In this document: positions 23,324-34,411 of the stretch, piece after piece
Numbering within the stretch: position 1 is the first letter of the stretch
Layout: the number at the start of each line of letters is the position of its first letter
DNA from: Cocos nucifera
Lineage: Eukaryota > Streptophyta > Magnoliopsida > Arecales > Arecaceae
Length of the DNA: 64,000 bases
Direction of reading: 5' to 3'
Assembly (NCBI GenBank): GCA_006176705.1
Contig: QRFJ01003342.1
Span: forward strand, 62,001-126,000
Program-made: the position numbers and the translations under genes
The notes under the pieces: model-generated
Databases searched by the model: none
Seen by the model: the letters and a program-made list of their open reading frames with translations, nothing else
Told to the model about the DNA's origin: nothing

Positions 23324-26300
23324 TTAAACAAAATTAATTTCATCATCACTAGGTGCATCTAATTCAAACTCGACATTGTCCCTTGTCTCACCATCGTCAC
23401 GATCATGTTGGAGCTCTTCTTCCTCTTCTTCTATATCCTCAACCTTGTCTCTATCATTAATATCATCAATATATCTTAACACTTCTCTTGGATCAACTTC
23501 TTCTACTTGATCTTCATCATTAAGGATTATGGCTTCATTAAGATTTTCATCCATGGCAGAATCAATGTGAGATGGTCCTGCTTCATCATCTTGATAATAA
23601 TCATCATCTTTTGGTCTCTCTTCTATTGACTCATTTTCATATATCTCATTGGGAAATAATTTAGTTTTCACTTTACAAACAGCCCACCAATCATTTTTTT
23701 CTTTATTCTTCGAATTCGGATACTTGATGTAGTATATTTGTTGCGATTGGCTCGCTAATATGAATGGCTCATATGTACTCAACTTTGACTTGTGATTAAC
23801 ATCAGTAATGTTGTACTTTTTATCAATTCTAACTCCTTGTGAAGGGTCAAACCAATGACATTTGAAAATAACTACACGATTATCATGTCCAATGTAATCC
23901 AATTCCAACACCTCTTCCACAATGCCATAATAATCCAATTCATTTTCATTATAATTGTTCCCCCGAACACAAACACCACTATTATCTGTCATCTTATTCT
24001 GCCCATAATCATGAGTGTGAAATCGATAGCCATTCACTATATAACCATTGTAACATCGCACTTCTTTAGAAGGACCATAAATGAACTTTCGAACTTTTGG
24101 ATCTTGAATTTCATTTCTGTTAGACTAAAACAGTAACAACAGTAACAAGCTTTAGAATCATATGGTATCATTTCATTTGAATAAATTAAATTATGTGACT
24201 AAAACTTACAAGCTCTTTTATCCACTATGGAAAATGCAGTTCACGCATTTTCTCAACACCAGCATCAGTAATGGAAGGATTATTTTGTCGTAGTTCATTG
24301 TCAAATTCTCTAGCAATTTAAGCGAGGACAACCTCATTAGCATTCATAAACCAGTACAAATAAATAGCTATATGATTGAAATGAGTAAATATAAGATGGA
24401 CTGAAAACTTACTCAATATAAGTTTCAACCTCAATGCAATTTAGGAGAACATATAACTCAACAGCTCGTATCTCTTCATCTGACAAATACCTTTTCCAAC
24501 TTCTCCTTAATGGACGACCTAAATATATGAATATAGATAGGCGATCTTGAACATCAACATATCCACCATCATCATTTCGGGGGACTTTAGTTCATCGGAT
24601 TTGAATATGAGGTTTGAAATAAAGCGAGCAAAAATTAAAAATTTCTTCAACTATATGCGCTTTGCTAATAGAACCTTCGACCTTAGCTTTGTTGCGAACT
24701 TTTTTTTTTAATTCATGCATGCACCTAAAACAATAAGCACAAAGGTTTAATTAATTCATACTTATTACAAGATGTATGAAATAAAGAACATAATGATGGA
24801 GAGATTTACCTCTTAAAAGGGTACATCCATCTATATTGCATAGGCCCTCCTACCTTTGCCTCATACGACAAATGTATGGTTATGTGCTCCATTGAATCGA
24901 AAAATATAGGAGGAAATATTTTTTCTAACTTATAAATTATTTCTATTATACTTTTCTCAAGCAATTCTATCTGACTTACTTGAAATTTAGAAATACATAA
25001 ATATCTGAAGAATTGACTGAGCTCAGTCAGTGCCCCCATATTGGCTTAGGTAGCAGATCATGAAATACCAAATGTATTAATCTCTGCATGAATACATGAC
25101 AATCATGACTTTTCATACCATGTATTTTGCCCTCATCCACATTAACACCTCGAGCTATATTAGAAACATACCATTCGGAAACCTCAATTGCTTAACCCAC
25201 TCGCACATATCCTTAATTTGGTTTTGTGCTAAGACAAAGGATGCCTTAGGTTTAACCAATTTGCCTCTAACTTCTTTTAACTCAAGCTCTGGTCGTTTAC
25301 AGAACCATTTTAAATCACAACGGGCTTGCAAAGTATCTTTTGTCTTGCCTTAAATGTCCATCACAGTGTTAAAGACATTATCAAACACATTCTTCTCAAC
25401 ATGCATAACACCCAAGTTATGACGATTTAGATTCGTGGACCAATAGGGCAACTCCCAAAATATACTTATTTTAAGCCAATTATGCTCCATCCCAAACCCA
25501 TTGAGTTTTTGTAGACCACTATTAGTACCAAATATGATTTGATCAAATTGTTCTAGTCTATCTTTCACTTCCCTTCCAGTCAATCGAAGTATAGGATCTT
25601 TTTTCTCCATAGTGGATTTAGTAAATGCATCCTTTTATTTTCGAAACGTATGATTGGAGTGAAGAAATCGCCGATGATACTCAAGCCAACATGACTTCTT
25701 ACTGCCACCCTTCAGTGTGAAAGACTTGGTATCTCCCATATAGTAAGGACATGCAAGTCTACCATGTGTGCTCCATCCTGACAACATTCCATAAGCAAGA
25801 AAATCATTAATTGTCCATATTAGTGCAGCCTTCATGTTAAAATTTTGTTTTTTATGTGCATCAAAGGTGCAAACACCCTCATTCCACAGCATCTGTAGTT
25901 CATTGATTAATGGCCTTAAGCAAACATCTATGCTTTTACCAGGTGTCTTCGGTCCAAGAACGACCAATGTTAGGAACAAATTACGCCTATCCATGCACAT
26001 TCTTGGAGGTAGATTATACGGAGTCAAAAAAATAGGCCAGCATGAATAAGGTATTGAGCTTGATGTGAATAGGTTGAACCCATCAGTACAAAGACCTAAT
26101 CTAACATTCCGACAATCATTTGAAAACTCTGGATGCATCAAATCAAATTGCTTCCATGCTTCCCCATCTATCGGATGCGAAATCACAGCAGAATCACGCC
26201 GAACCCCTTCCTTATGCCATCTCATATGCATTGTAATCTTACTTGACATATACAATCGTTGGAGTCTAGGAGCAAGAGGGAAATATCGCAATACCATTTG

Positions 26301-27062
26301 TGATACATTGCATTTTTTTGGGCCTACCTCCTCAATGGACTTGAATCGAGGATGACCACATATAGAACAGTTTATTTTCTGACTATCATTCATATGGTAC
26401 AACATGCAAAAATTTGAGCAAATATCTATCTTCTGATAACTCAATCCCAATTCCTTCATAATTTTTTTTGATTGATAGAAATCTTCAGACAACTTCTCAT
26501 CCTCAGGCAACATGCTTTTAATTATTAAAAGCATTTGATTGTAACATGCCTCGCTCATACCAAACTCTAATTTCAAATTCAATAACTAAGTGACTGCTAA
26601 TAACCTAATATGCTTACTGCAACCCTCCCATAGTGACTCGTCGGCATCTTTAAGCAATTCATAAAACTTTGCAGCCGTTGGATTTAGAGCTTCATCAAAA
26701 TCCTCCCTAGCATCATTATTCAATTCAAGCCTTCTTGTGGCATCTATAACCATGTCCACATAAAAGTTCATATCACCTACCACTTCTCTATCAATAGTTT
26801 TAGGACCAGACTCCTCAGATCTAGAATAAGATTCTCCATGCAGCATCTAAGTGCGATAGCTATCTACAAAGCCTTTCTTGTAAAGGTGAACTGTCACTTC
26901 ATTATCAGGCATTAAGAACTTTCTATTCTTACACTTAAGACAAGAGCAAAGAATATTTTCATTTTCCATATGTGATGGATTAGAAATTGCAATGTCGATG
27001 AACTTAGCAACTCCATTCTTAAATTCATCTGTCACTATTCCCTTATAAATCCTATGATGCAT
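23324..27062 (-). pseudogene. TNP2-type CACTA transposase, multi-exon, with stops
   Basis: Catalytic transposase of the CACTA element. The large first exon, 24810-27062, carries the Transpos_assoc region (MHHRIYKGIV..., CSCLKCKN) and then Transposase_21 (26582-25350, with CSICGHPRF and LCTDGFNLF, HGRLACPYY). A DUF4218-like part follows (LRFPNGMF, then PKPIWGALTELSQFFRYL). It ends in a donor GTAAAT. Exon 24413-24724 has GRPLRRSW, then a short exon near 24210-24350. The last exon, 23324 to about 24125, holds the DUF4216 region (NGYRFHTHDYG, DWWAVCKVK) and a long acidic tail. Two in-frame TAG stops near 26848 and 26587, one TAA near 25634, a stop near 25352 and a frameshift near 25165 disable it. 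A canonical start probably lay about 20 codons upstream, near 27080. Confidence 0.88.
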
Positions 27063-28266
27063 CCAACTTTGGGTTCGTCATCTCTGCCTATTCTATCAAG
27101 TAATAAATAACAAAATTTAAGCAAACATATACTCAAAAATAGTATGCAAAAATTAAAAAAAACAAAAAAATAATATCTACTTGTAGGCCTTTTTGATACA
27201 GTTGCTAGCCATGGTCTGGTTAACAGGCCTTTTTGATACATCATGTAACAAACAATTCCAAAAGGAAAAAAAACAAAAGGAAATACAACAAAACAATATT
27301 TGTGAGTTTCATCGCCATCATTGCTTGGTTCAACTTTCAGCCTTACTGTATCAGGCATCCGTTAAAGTTTGTTGCATATTCACAATGAGCAGGGGCGCTG
27401 TCATAACTATGGTTTCAGAGAATTACACAATTAGTAGCAGGGCCTTGTACCAGGTGAATTCCAAAGGACCAATACGCAAAACCCAGTACAAGGGTGGTCT
27501 TAAAAGAGTAACTTTAAAGCCTTTATGCTTTCATTCTAACAAATCTTGTTCTTTAGCATATCTACTACAGATGGTTCCAATGGCCATCTCCATTCACATT
27601 TGCTTGGATTATCAAGAGCACAGGTTAACTGGGTGATGCGTATGGTTTCCAGCTATCTTTTTCAGAAACATGTCGTTGGAAACATTCATGTGATGCCTTG
27701 TTGGAATACCTTCAAGGTTCATGGGCAAAAGTTTTTTGTTCCAATTATGGTCTTATGTTTATATATATTGCTGGTTTTATCACCCATAAAAAGTTGCTTT
27801 TCTGGATGGTATGCAAGTATGTACATGCTAACAAACCTTATTTTCTGATAATTTAGCATCTGATGCTTGTTACCAAAAAAAAAAAAAAAAAATTTATCTT
27901 GCTAAACACAAATGATACGTTTGCAGTTGCGAAATCACAATTATTACATACACTCAGATTATTGTTTAAACATGATACATTGCCTCGCGTAAGTAGTTTT
28001 AAAATACTTTGCTCTCAAGATGTCTTGAACCAAGTCATCATTGTCTTCAAAACAAAGGATGACCCAAAATCCCCTCTCAATATTGAATCAAATCTATGGA
28101 AACCCAAGAACCAACTCAAGAAACCCCATATACGTGAGAGGAAAGCCCAAATGGAACCTAAGAAACCCCTCTATCTCTCTTAAATGCTCTCCTTACCAAA
28201 AAAAGATAATGAAATAAATAGAAAAAGAAGCGAAAAGAAAAAAAATGATCAGGGGAAAGGTCTTAC
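27063..28266. other. CACTA 5' intron region with an unexplained insert
   Basis: Lies between the probable 5' untranslated exon (donor at 28261-28266) and the transposase start. No CACTA coding sequence was seen. It contains a 16-bp direct repeat, AGGCCTTTTTGATACA, at 27187-27202 and 27226-27241. From about 27300 to 27890 a less AT-rich block follows, ending in a run of about 18 A on the plus strand. Plus-strand frames at 27193-27636, 27546-27848 and 27863-28183 have no recognisable product. The block could be a captured host fragment or a retroposed sequence. Confidence 0.5.
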
Positions 28267-28555
28267 CTGAAATTTTTTCCATCTTTCTTTTGGTTTCATG
28301 GATTTTTCTGATGTTTTCCCCTAGTTTTCCTCTCCTTTTTCTATTCTCAGGAGTCCAAACCAGGTGGGAGGCTTGAAGCGGCCAAATAGGGTTATAGATG
28401 ATTGCTGGGGTTTTGCATTAGGTATTTCTTTTTTCTTTTTCTTTTTTTTTTTTTTTTGGGAAGCCTCAATCGAGTGGGAGGCTTGGAGCGGGTTGCTACG
28501 CGGCAAGCAAAAAATTTTAGGTTTGAAATCTTGTTTTGTATTTTGAGCTGACAAT
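28267..28555 (-). promoter_or_regulatory. Probable CACTA promoter / 5' untranslated exon
   Basis: On the minus strand the sequence ends in TTTCAG followed by the donor GTAAGA (28261-28266), a convincing splice junction upstream of the transposase. Two copies of a GC-richer box, GTGGGAGGCTTG(A/G)AGCGG, lie at 28364-28381 and 28474-28491, separated by a polypyrimidine stretch (28428-28458). The frames here (28321-28554) are not considered coding. Confidence 0.45.
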
Positions 28556-29530
28556 TAAATCGAGTCAAATTAGATATGAATTAGATAAAAAATTCATCAA
28601 TTCCAATTCAATCTATTCATATTAGTAAAATAAAAATTCTGATTTGAATCTAATTTGATCATTAGATGGATAATTTGATCTAATCCATATAATTTATTTA
28701 TTAAATAGATCAAATTAAGATATATACATAGGCTTAATAGGTTAAATGGATTTGGATTTAATGGATTAAACATATTAAGTAGATCAGCTTAAATATAATA
28801 GAAATAGATTAAGCATATTTCAAATAGATTAATGATTCAGGAGGACCATCAAAATGTGAATCATTTTGGCCACTATGGATTAATGATCTAGAAGAATCAT
28901 TGGACTTGTTGAAGCTGTTGGCTCGTAAGCTGAAGAAGTAAGTCCAGCTCCATTAGATCATTAACTCATCAATATTATGGAGCATGTCATCTTGAATTCG
29001 GCAGATGTTGCAGGAGCTGAAGTGGTTGCTATTACTTACCAAAATCAATAGGGCCGCTAGCTAGCTTACGATCGAGAAGCATTTCAAATCAAAACGAGTG
29101 GAACTTGTGGCATGCTCTATTTCAGATGGTTAATTTAATTAACTTAATTTAAAGTAAATTAAAGATAGTTTTAAATTATTTTTAGAATAATTTTAAAGTA
29201 TTTAATATATGTATAGTAAAAGTACAATAAATGATTAATAATTTTAGATAAACCAATCTAAAAATAGTTGATTAGGATTAAATTTGATGATATTAACTGA
29301 TTTATCTTAAAAATTTTAATACATAAATCACATAATAGACAAGCAAATTAATGTATAATAAAAAATAATATAATTTAAACAAACCAATTTAAAAATTTGA
29401 CATGGTTGAATTTGATGATACTAACTTATTTCTTTTGAAAATTTTAATGCATTAATCACATAATTAATAGATATCTCAAAGTACAATAAAGAATAGTTTT
29501 TAAATAAATAAATCTAAAAATAATTATCAA
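28556..29530. other. AT-rich stretch inside CACTA element, no gene
   Basis: Nearly 1 kb of AT-rich sequence, including a run of degenerate GGATTTAATGGATTAAA-type words (28740-28830) and an ATTAATGAT..GAGGA(C/T)CAT word twice near 28830 and 28880. No coding frame, RNA gene or terminus was recognised. Confidence 0.6.
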
Positions 29531-30262
29531 ATTTTAAACTTTCATCTCTATTCTATTTCTATTCCGTCTGTGTTGCATATTGAAAATACAGATCCGTTTA
29601 TAATTGGTCACTATTCAGTTGCTAAAGGAAAACTATTCGGGACATATAATCTATCGCTAATCTATCACAACGTTGTTGCTACACGTATCATGGATTTATC
29701 CATGATCCATCTCTATGCTATCTCTAAAAGATATTATGTCGAGAACAACATCCGTCTCTACTTAGACTCTATTCTGTCTCTCTTTTCTCATATTATTGTT
29801 GCTATTCTATCGTTATGCCGTTACTAATATTATGTGAAAATTACGCACTAATTTTAGCAACTGATATATAGTTGTCACAATTCCATTGCTGTTATGAATC
29901 ATATAGCGGTCATTATTCCATCACAAATCTATCACTAGGTCACCTACGAGTGCTACAGTGACAACATTTGAGTGTTGTCACTATATTGTCGCGATTCCAT
30001 CTCTCCTTTATCAAGAAGGTGCCGCTATTCCGTCATTACACCATTACTAATAATGCACGAAAATTACATGCTAATTATAGCGATAGATATTCTTCTGTCC
30101 ATCTATCATGAATTAGTCACTAATGCATCCGTAAGTGTTTTAGTGACAATTTTTATATTTTGTCATTATGTTGTCATTATTCCATCGCTATTAGCGACGA
30201 CATACCAACCGATCTTAAACGTTGCTAAATATCTATCTCTAAACTGCCAGATTCTTATAGTG
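29531..30262. repeat. CACTA right subterminal repeats and terminal inverted repeat
   Basis: Many degenerate copies, in both orientations, of short words such as CTATTCCATCGCTA, TTGTCACTA and CATTACTAAT over 730 bp. The region ends in the tip CACTATAAGAATC (minus reading, 30250-30262). This is the standard architecture of En/Spm ends, where the second-gene protein binds. Small frames at 29570-29827 and 29972-30274 are chance frames. Confidence 0.75.
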
Positions 30263-31480
30263 TATGATGACTGATTGTAATATGATGGTTGGGAAGACTG
30301 ACTAGGCTGACCACTATTATAGGTATAATTTTAGTATAAGCCTATTTTGATAATTTTGGATAGGTAAAATTTGGATCTGAGCTTGAGTCTTTTAGGGTAT
30401 CTGGTTTCTCCAGCTTGGATTATATGAATTTAAAAAAGAATCATTAACCAGTTTGGAGTAGCCTTATGCAACTTGAACTTGCTCTTAGATAAAAGATGAA
30501 AATTATGCAATCATAGGACATTCACTCACATGATGGGCTGTGCTAGCACAGATAGAACAAATCTTCTGATAATTAGAGGATAATGTAAATTATGCAAGAG
30601 ATTATTGACCTAGGATTTGGAGTTGAACTAATTTCTAGGCAAGAAGGTCTACTTTATTTATCAGGTTCAAGTCAGCTTTAACACTAGATTCTGGATCATA
30701 TATTCTTACCCATTTTTGGTAGAAGAATAACGAAATATGGTTAATTGAGTTTTCACTCAAGATTTCAAATAAAGCATAGGCTTCATCCTCACTCTTGTTC
30801 ATGAATGTACCTCCATAGGATATATCTACCATTAGTTTGTATTGGTCTCCTAAATTCTCATAGAAAGCTTGAATGATTTGCTACTTAGACAAACCATGGT
30901 GTGGATATTTTCTAAGAAGTTTCTTAAGTCTCTTCCATGACTCATGAATTTGCTCCTTGGAAGCTGAGCAAATTCGATGATAGCTCGCCTCATGGTATTG
31001 GTTTGGCCTATGGGATAAAATTTTTTAAGAAATTCATGTTGTAATTTAGCCCAAGTTTGGATTGGTTTCTCTATTGTGCCAAGCCACTACTTGGCTTTAT
31101 CTTTTAATGATAAGAAAAATAAGATCAGTCTAAGAGCATCATCAGATAAATTTTAGATTTTCACCATAGAGCAGATTTCTAAAATTCATCCAGATACTTA
31201 TAAGGATCTTCATTGATTTTTTCATAGAAGGATAGGAGCATTTAGATTATGGTCGACTTGATTTCATAATGACTAGCAAGGATATTAGGTAATTGGATGC
31301 AAGTTGATGGATTATAAGAGAAAGGAATAAAGTATTCCTTTATCTACCTAGATGGTTCTCTAGGATTTTTAGCCATTTCATTATCAGGTTTAATGTAAAT
31401 CAGTCATTCAATTTCGTGATTAGATTCAACTAGATTAGAAAAAGCAATTTTCTACCGTGCAGATACTAGTACAATCCTAA
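30263..31480 (-). pseudogene. Ty3/gypsy (Athila/Tat-like) gag remnant
   Basis: Minus-strand gag of a gypsy element. Readable pieces run in order: NEDPYKYLDEF (about 31210), then sequence matching the capsid region with a WLGTI-like stretch. Next comes MVDISYGGTFMNKSEDEAYALFEILS (shown here only in part: GGTFMNKSEDEAYALFE, 30770-30825), the hallmark region of Athila-type gag. An intact CCHC zinc knuckle follows, CSICASTAHHVSEC (30530-30575). Many stops and frameshifts are present. The CACTA element begins immediately downstream at 30262, so everything after the knuckle has been displaced and is not visible in the window. Confidence 0.8.
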
Positions 31481-32580
31481 CATGTAATTCAAATTTTTTT
31501 TAATTTTTTTATTTTATTATTATTTTTTAATTTTTTTATGATTTTACTATGATTTTATTTATTTTTTATTATTTTTAATTTTATTTTATTTTATTTTATT
31601 TTAAAGAAGAAGAAAAAGAAAAGAGTTCTAAAGAAGAGATTCTAAGAAGTCCTAAAGCTAAGAAGAGAAAGAAAAATTAGGTTTGATATTTTAGTTAGCA
31701 ATCAAGTTAAGTAAACAATCCTGACTAAGGATTATCCTAGATCTAGACAGCTCCTAATTTTTAAGGTCATCTTCAAGTCCTCCAAGTATAAGATCAACCA
31801 TTCAACTAGTCAGATAAGTGTAAGATCGATGTGAGTCCCCCCATTGCTTTTCTTAGACATCAATTATTTTGGCCAAGTAAGTTAACGAAATCAATTAAGT
31901 AACCACCTTTCTTCAGGATGTAGTCCCTGAACCACTTGCCTTAGACATTAGTCAAACTGACCAACCCTAATCCGGTTCAATTTTTAGAATTTCTTATCCT
32001 AATGAGCTCGAGTTTTTAGGATCGATATCTAATTGATTTTAAAATTAAAGGCTTAGATTATGCAGATGCTAGTTGGTTGTTTATGGGCTAAGAAAGGGTG
32101 ATAAAATTTTTAGCTTATCTTGATTAGTGGATTGAACCCTTAAATTAATTTAAAGATGAATATGCACAATCACTTTTAGATAAGGGATTCTATGCAACTA
32201 AATTAGATGCATGAAATTAATTAAACTTGAGATACTCACTTTATCTCTAGTGATCATCAAAAAGAAAAAAATAAAACTAATATGATGGATGCTCTAAGCA
32301 ATTAGAATTTCTACTCTTGTCATGAAACTTTTAATTAGGTTTAAGTGAATATTTTTTAAATTAATTTAAAAATAAAATAAATAATAATAAAAAAAAGGTC
32401 TAGGATTAGGATTGATCTTATCAAGTAAAATTAGAAGCTATCTTCCTTCTCCCATTTTTTTTAATTTTTCTCTTTTTTATAAAAAAATAAAAAAATTAGT
32501 AAGCTATATTTACAAAAAAGTTAAAAAAATTAAAAATTTATTTATAAAAAATTAAAGAAATCAAAAAATTTAATGCTTGT
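31481..32580 (-). other. Gypsy leader between PBS and gag
   Basis: About 1.1 kb without a coding frame. It includes an A/T low-complexity run (31490-31620, TTTTATTTTATT-type) next to GAA-rich sequence. The remaining part shows nothing I can assign. Confidence 0.5.
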
Positions 32581-32602
32581 GTCTTTTCTGACAACGGCAC
32601 CA
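32581..32602 (-). promoter_or_regulatory. Gypsy primer binding site (tRNA-Asp type)
   Basis: On the minus strand the sequence reads TGGTGCCGTTGTCAG, close to the TGGCGCCGTTGCCGG primer site characteristic of Athila and Tat elements. The changes are C-to-T and G-to-A, as expected from decay. It lies six bases after the LTR end. Confidence 0.8.
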
Positions 32603-32608
32603 AAAATT

Positions 32609-34411
32609 TGATAACATCACGATATTGTCATTAGAACATCATATTTATCAATTTAATTTTGACTTTTTAAATCAATTAAAAATACGTAGATGGTAATGAA
32701 TCGGGTCGAGTCCATAGAGAAGGCAATATTTTAGTTTTAAAATCTTTAATTTTTATAAAAAAAATTTTAAAATAGAATTGAAGTCAAAAAATAGAATTTA
32801 AAATTATAATAAAAATAAATAGTAAAAATTAAAATAGCATGAAAATAAATTTTGGTACTAAGATCTACTATCTAGATCTTAGCATATACTTATCATTAAA
32901 ATTAAAGAATAATAAAATTATATTTATAATAAAAATAAAGAGCATGAAATTTACATAGTAGAAAAATAAAATTTATATTAATTTAAAGTTTAGAATTTAA
33001 ATACATAGAATTTAAAAAGAATAAAAAAAATAAAAGTAGGCTAATCTTGATCTTGGATCGACGTTGGTGTTGAGATGGTGTAGAAGACCGGCTCTTTCTT
33101 TTGGCACCATCTGCCTCGAAGCAACTTTCAATCCTAAGCATGGCTCTATCCTATACCATCATCTTTTCTTAATCAAAGATAGTGAATTCTTGAGGCCTGG
33201 TATTCTTTAAATAGATGCTGGAGGGCTGGAACCTTTGCTTTTAGGCAATGTGGGACTAAGAAAATGTTTTGATCAGCAAAAATAGAGAAATCCCAAAAGA
33301 AATTGGATTAAAACAATCCCTAGATGCATCCTATTGAATTCCATGAGTTCTGGCCATCAGATGGCAATCTAAGGGTCCAAAAATATCAAAAAATCTTTTT
33401 TATCAGCCCAGATTCAGTCGGATTCAATTCAGGCCATTAGATCAAGCAATCGGATGATTTTGGACCCTTGGATCATGTCAAAACTCACACTAGAATCTTT
33501 CTTCAGATTGGAATAAATGCCAACCATCGAATCGCACTGAGGGAGAAGATTTGGCCGTTAGATCAAAGCTTGGAGCACTCAGGACTGTTAGATTGTGCAG
33601 ATGGGAAGCTAGGAAACCAAATTGAAGTAGGAAAAAGCGACAACCATCCGATCTTCATCGACAGCGACCACAGCCATTTGATCACATAGTTGCTATGCCC
33701 ATGGACCGCCTGGACCGAGTTTTGTGAAAATCGTAGCCAATCGCCACACGACTTTGCATGTGAAATTACCATTTTGCCCCTATGAGTCGTGTGAGTTTTT
33801 TCGTGAACCCCTTAAGGATCTAGGTCTGCCATATGGTGATCGATGATTCACCACATTGAGTTGGCGATCTGTGCTTGATTTTATGGACCGATCGATCGAT
33901 TTACTGTGCACTGATAGGCCTAATGGGTTAGTGGGCTGCTGCATGTGGGCTTGCAGGTTGGCAGGCCAACTTCTCAAGCTAAATCGGCTAATGAGCGCGT
34001 TGGCTAAGCTAGGCATGCTAGCTTGGCTGAGCGTGGGGGCTAAGCCGGGTGCACCGACTGAGCCGATTCTTTTTTCTTGTTTCTTTAAAAATTTATATCG
34101 AATCCATTTTAACTTCGATTTGCTCCAAATTTATTTTATTATGATCAAAAAAATAATCTCTTACTATTAATAAATATATTTTCTAAAATAGATAAATAAA
34201 ATATTAATTCTTAAAAATAAAGATAAATTAATTTATAAATTAATATTTTTATCAATGTATTTATGGTACTTATCAATATAGATTCATTAGTTAATAAAAA
34301 TATTATATGTTACATTATACAAAAAATCTATATATTGATAAAATATTTAATTTCTTTTATTTCAATTAACCCATAGTGAAGCTAGGGTTATATAATAGTA
34401 TGATATTAAGA
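32609..34411 (-). mobile_element. Gypsy 5' LTR, truncated
   Basis: Minus-strand LTR ending TATCA just before the primer site. It extends about 1.8 kb to the point where a family 3 copia LTR begins (34412). No TG start is visible at that edge, so the gypsy LTR start is cut. Its middle (33040-34080) is richer in G and C than the surroundings and has chance frames on both strands (33468-33689, 33856-34170). The flanks are AT-rich. Confidence 0.65.

Larger units (their letters stand above)
19999..30262 (-). mobile_element. CACTA (En/Spm) DNA transposon
   Basis: About 10.3 kb. The right end is CACTATAAGAATC read on the minus strand (30250-30262), the classic CACTA terminus. Next to it and at the left end lie short degenerate subterminal repeats of the type ATTCCATCGCT and CTATCACTAAT. 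Inside are two genes on the minus strand in the usual order: a TNP2-type transposase (23324-27062), then a TNPA/Transposase_24-like gene (20971-23165). A matching CACTA tip is not clear at the left. CTACAAG at 19994-20000 is compatible with one, but it coincides with the end of the copia LTR, so the left tip may be lost. Both genes carry stops, so the copy is non-autonomous. Confidence 0.85.

Noticed and set aside
23855..24136. Plus-strand frame of 93 codons, hydrophobic
   Set aside because: Shadow of the DUF4216 exon on the other strand.
25834..26355. Plus-strand frames of 71 and 96 codons
   Set aside because: Antisense shadows of the Transposase_21 region.
27193..28183. Three plus-strand frames of 100-147 codons as possible captured genes
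   Set aside because: No domain or family resemblance, overlapping frames and low-complexity ends; kept only as an unexplained island.
33468..34170. Frames on both strands in the GC-richer part of the gypsy LTR
   Set aside because: They overlap each other on both strands, have no recognisable product, and the region has the position of an LTR.
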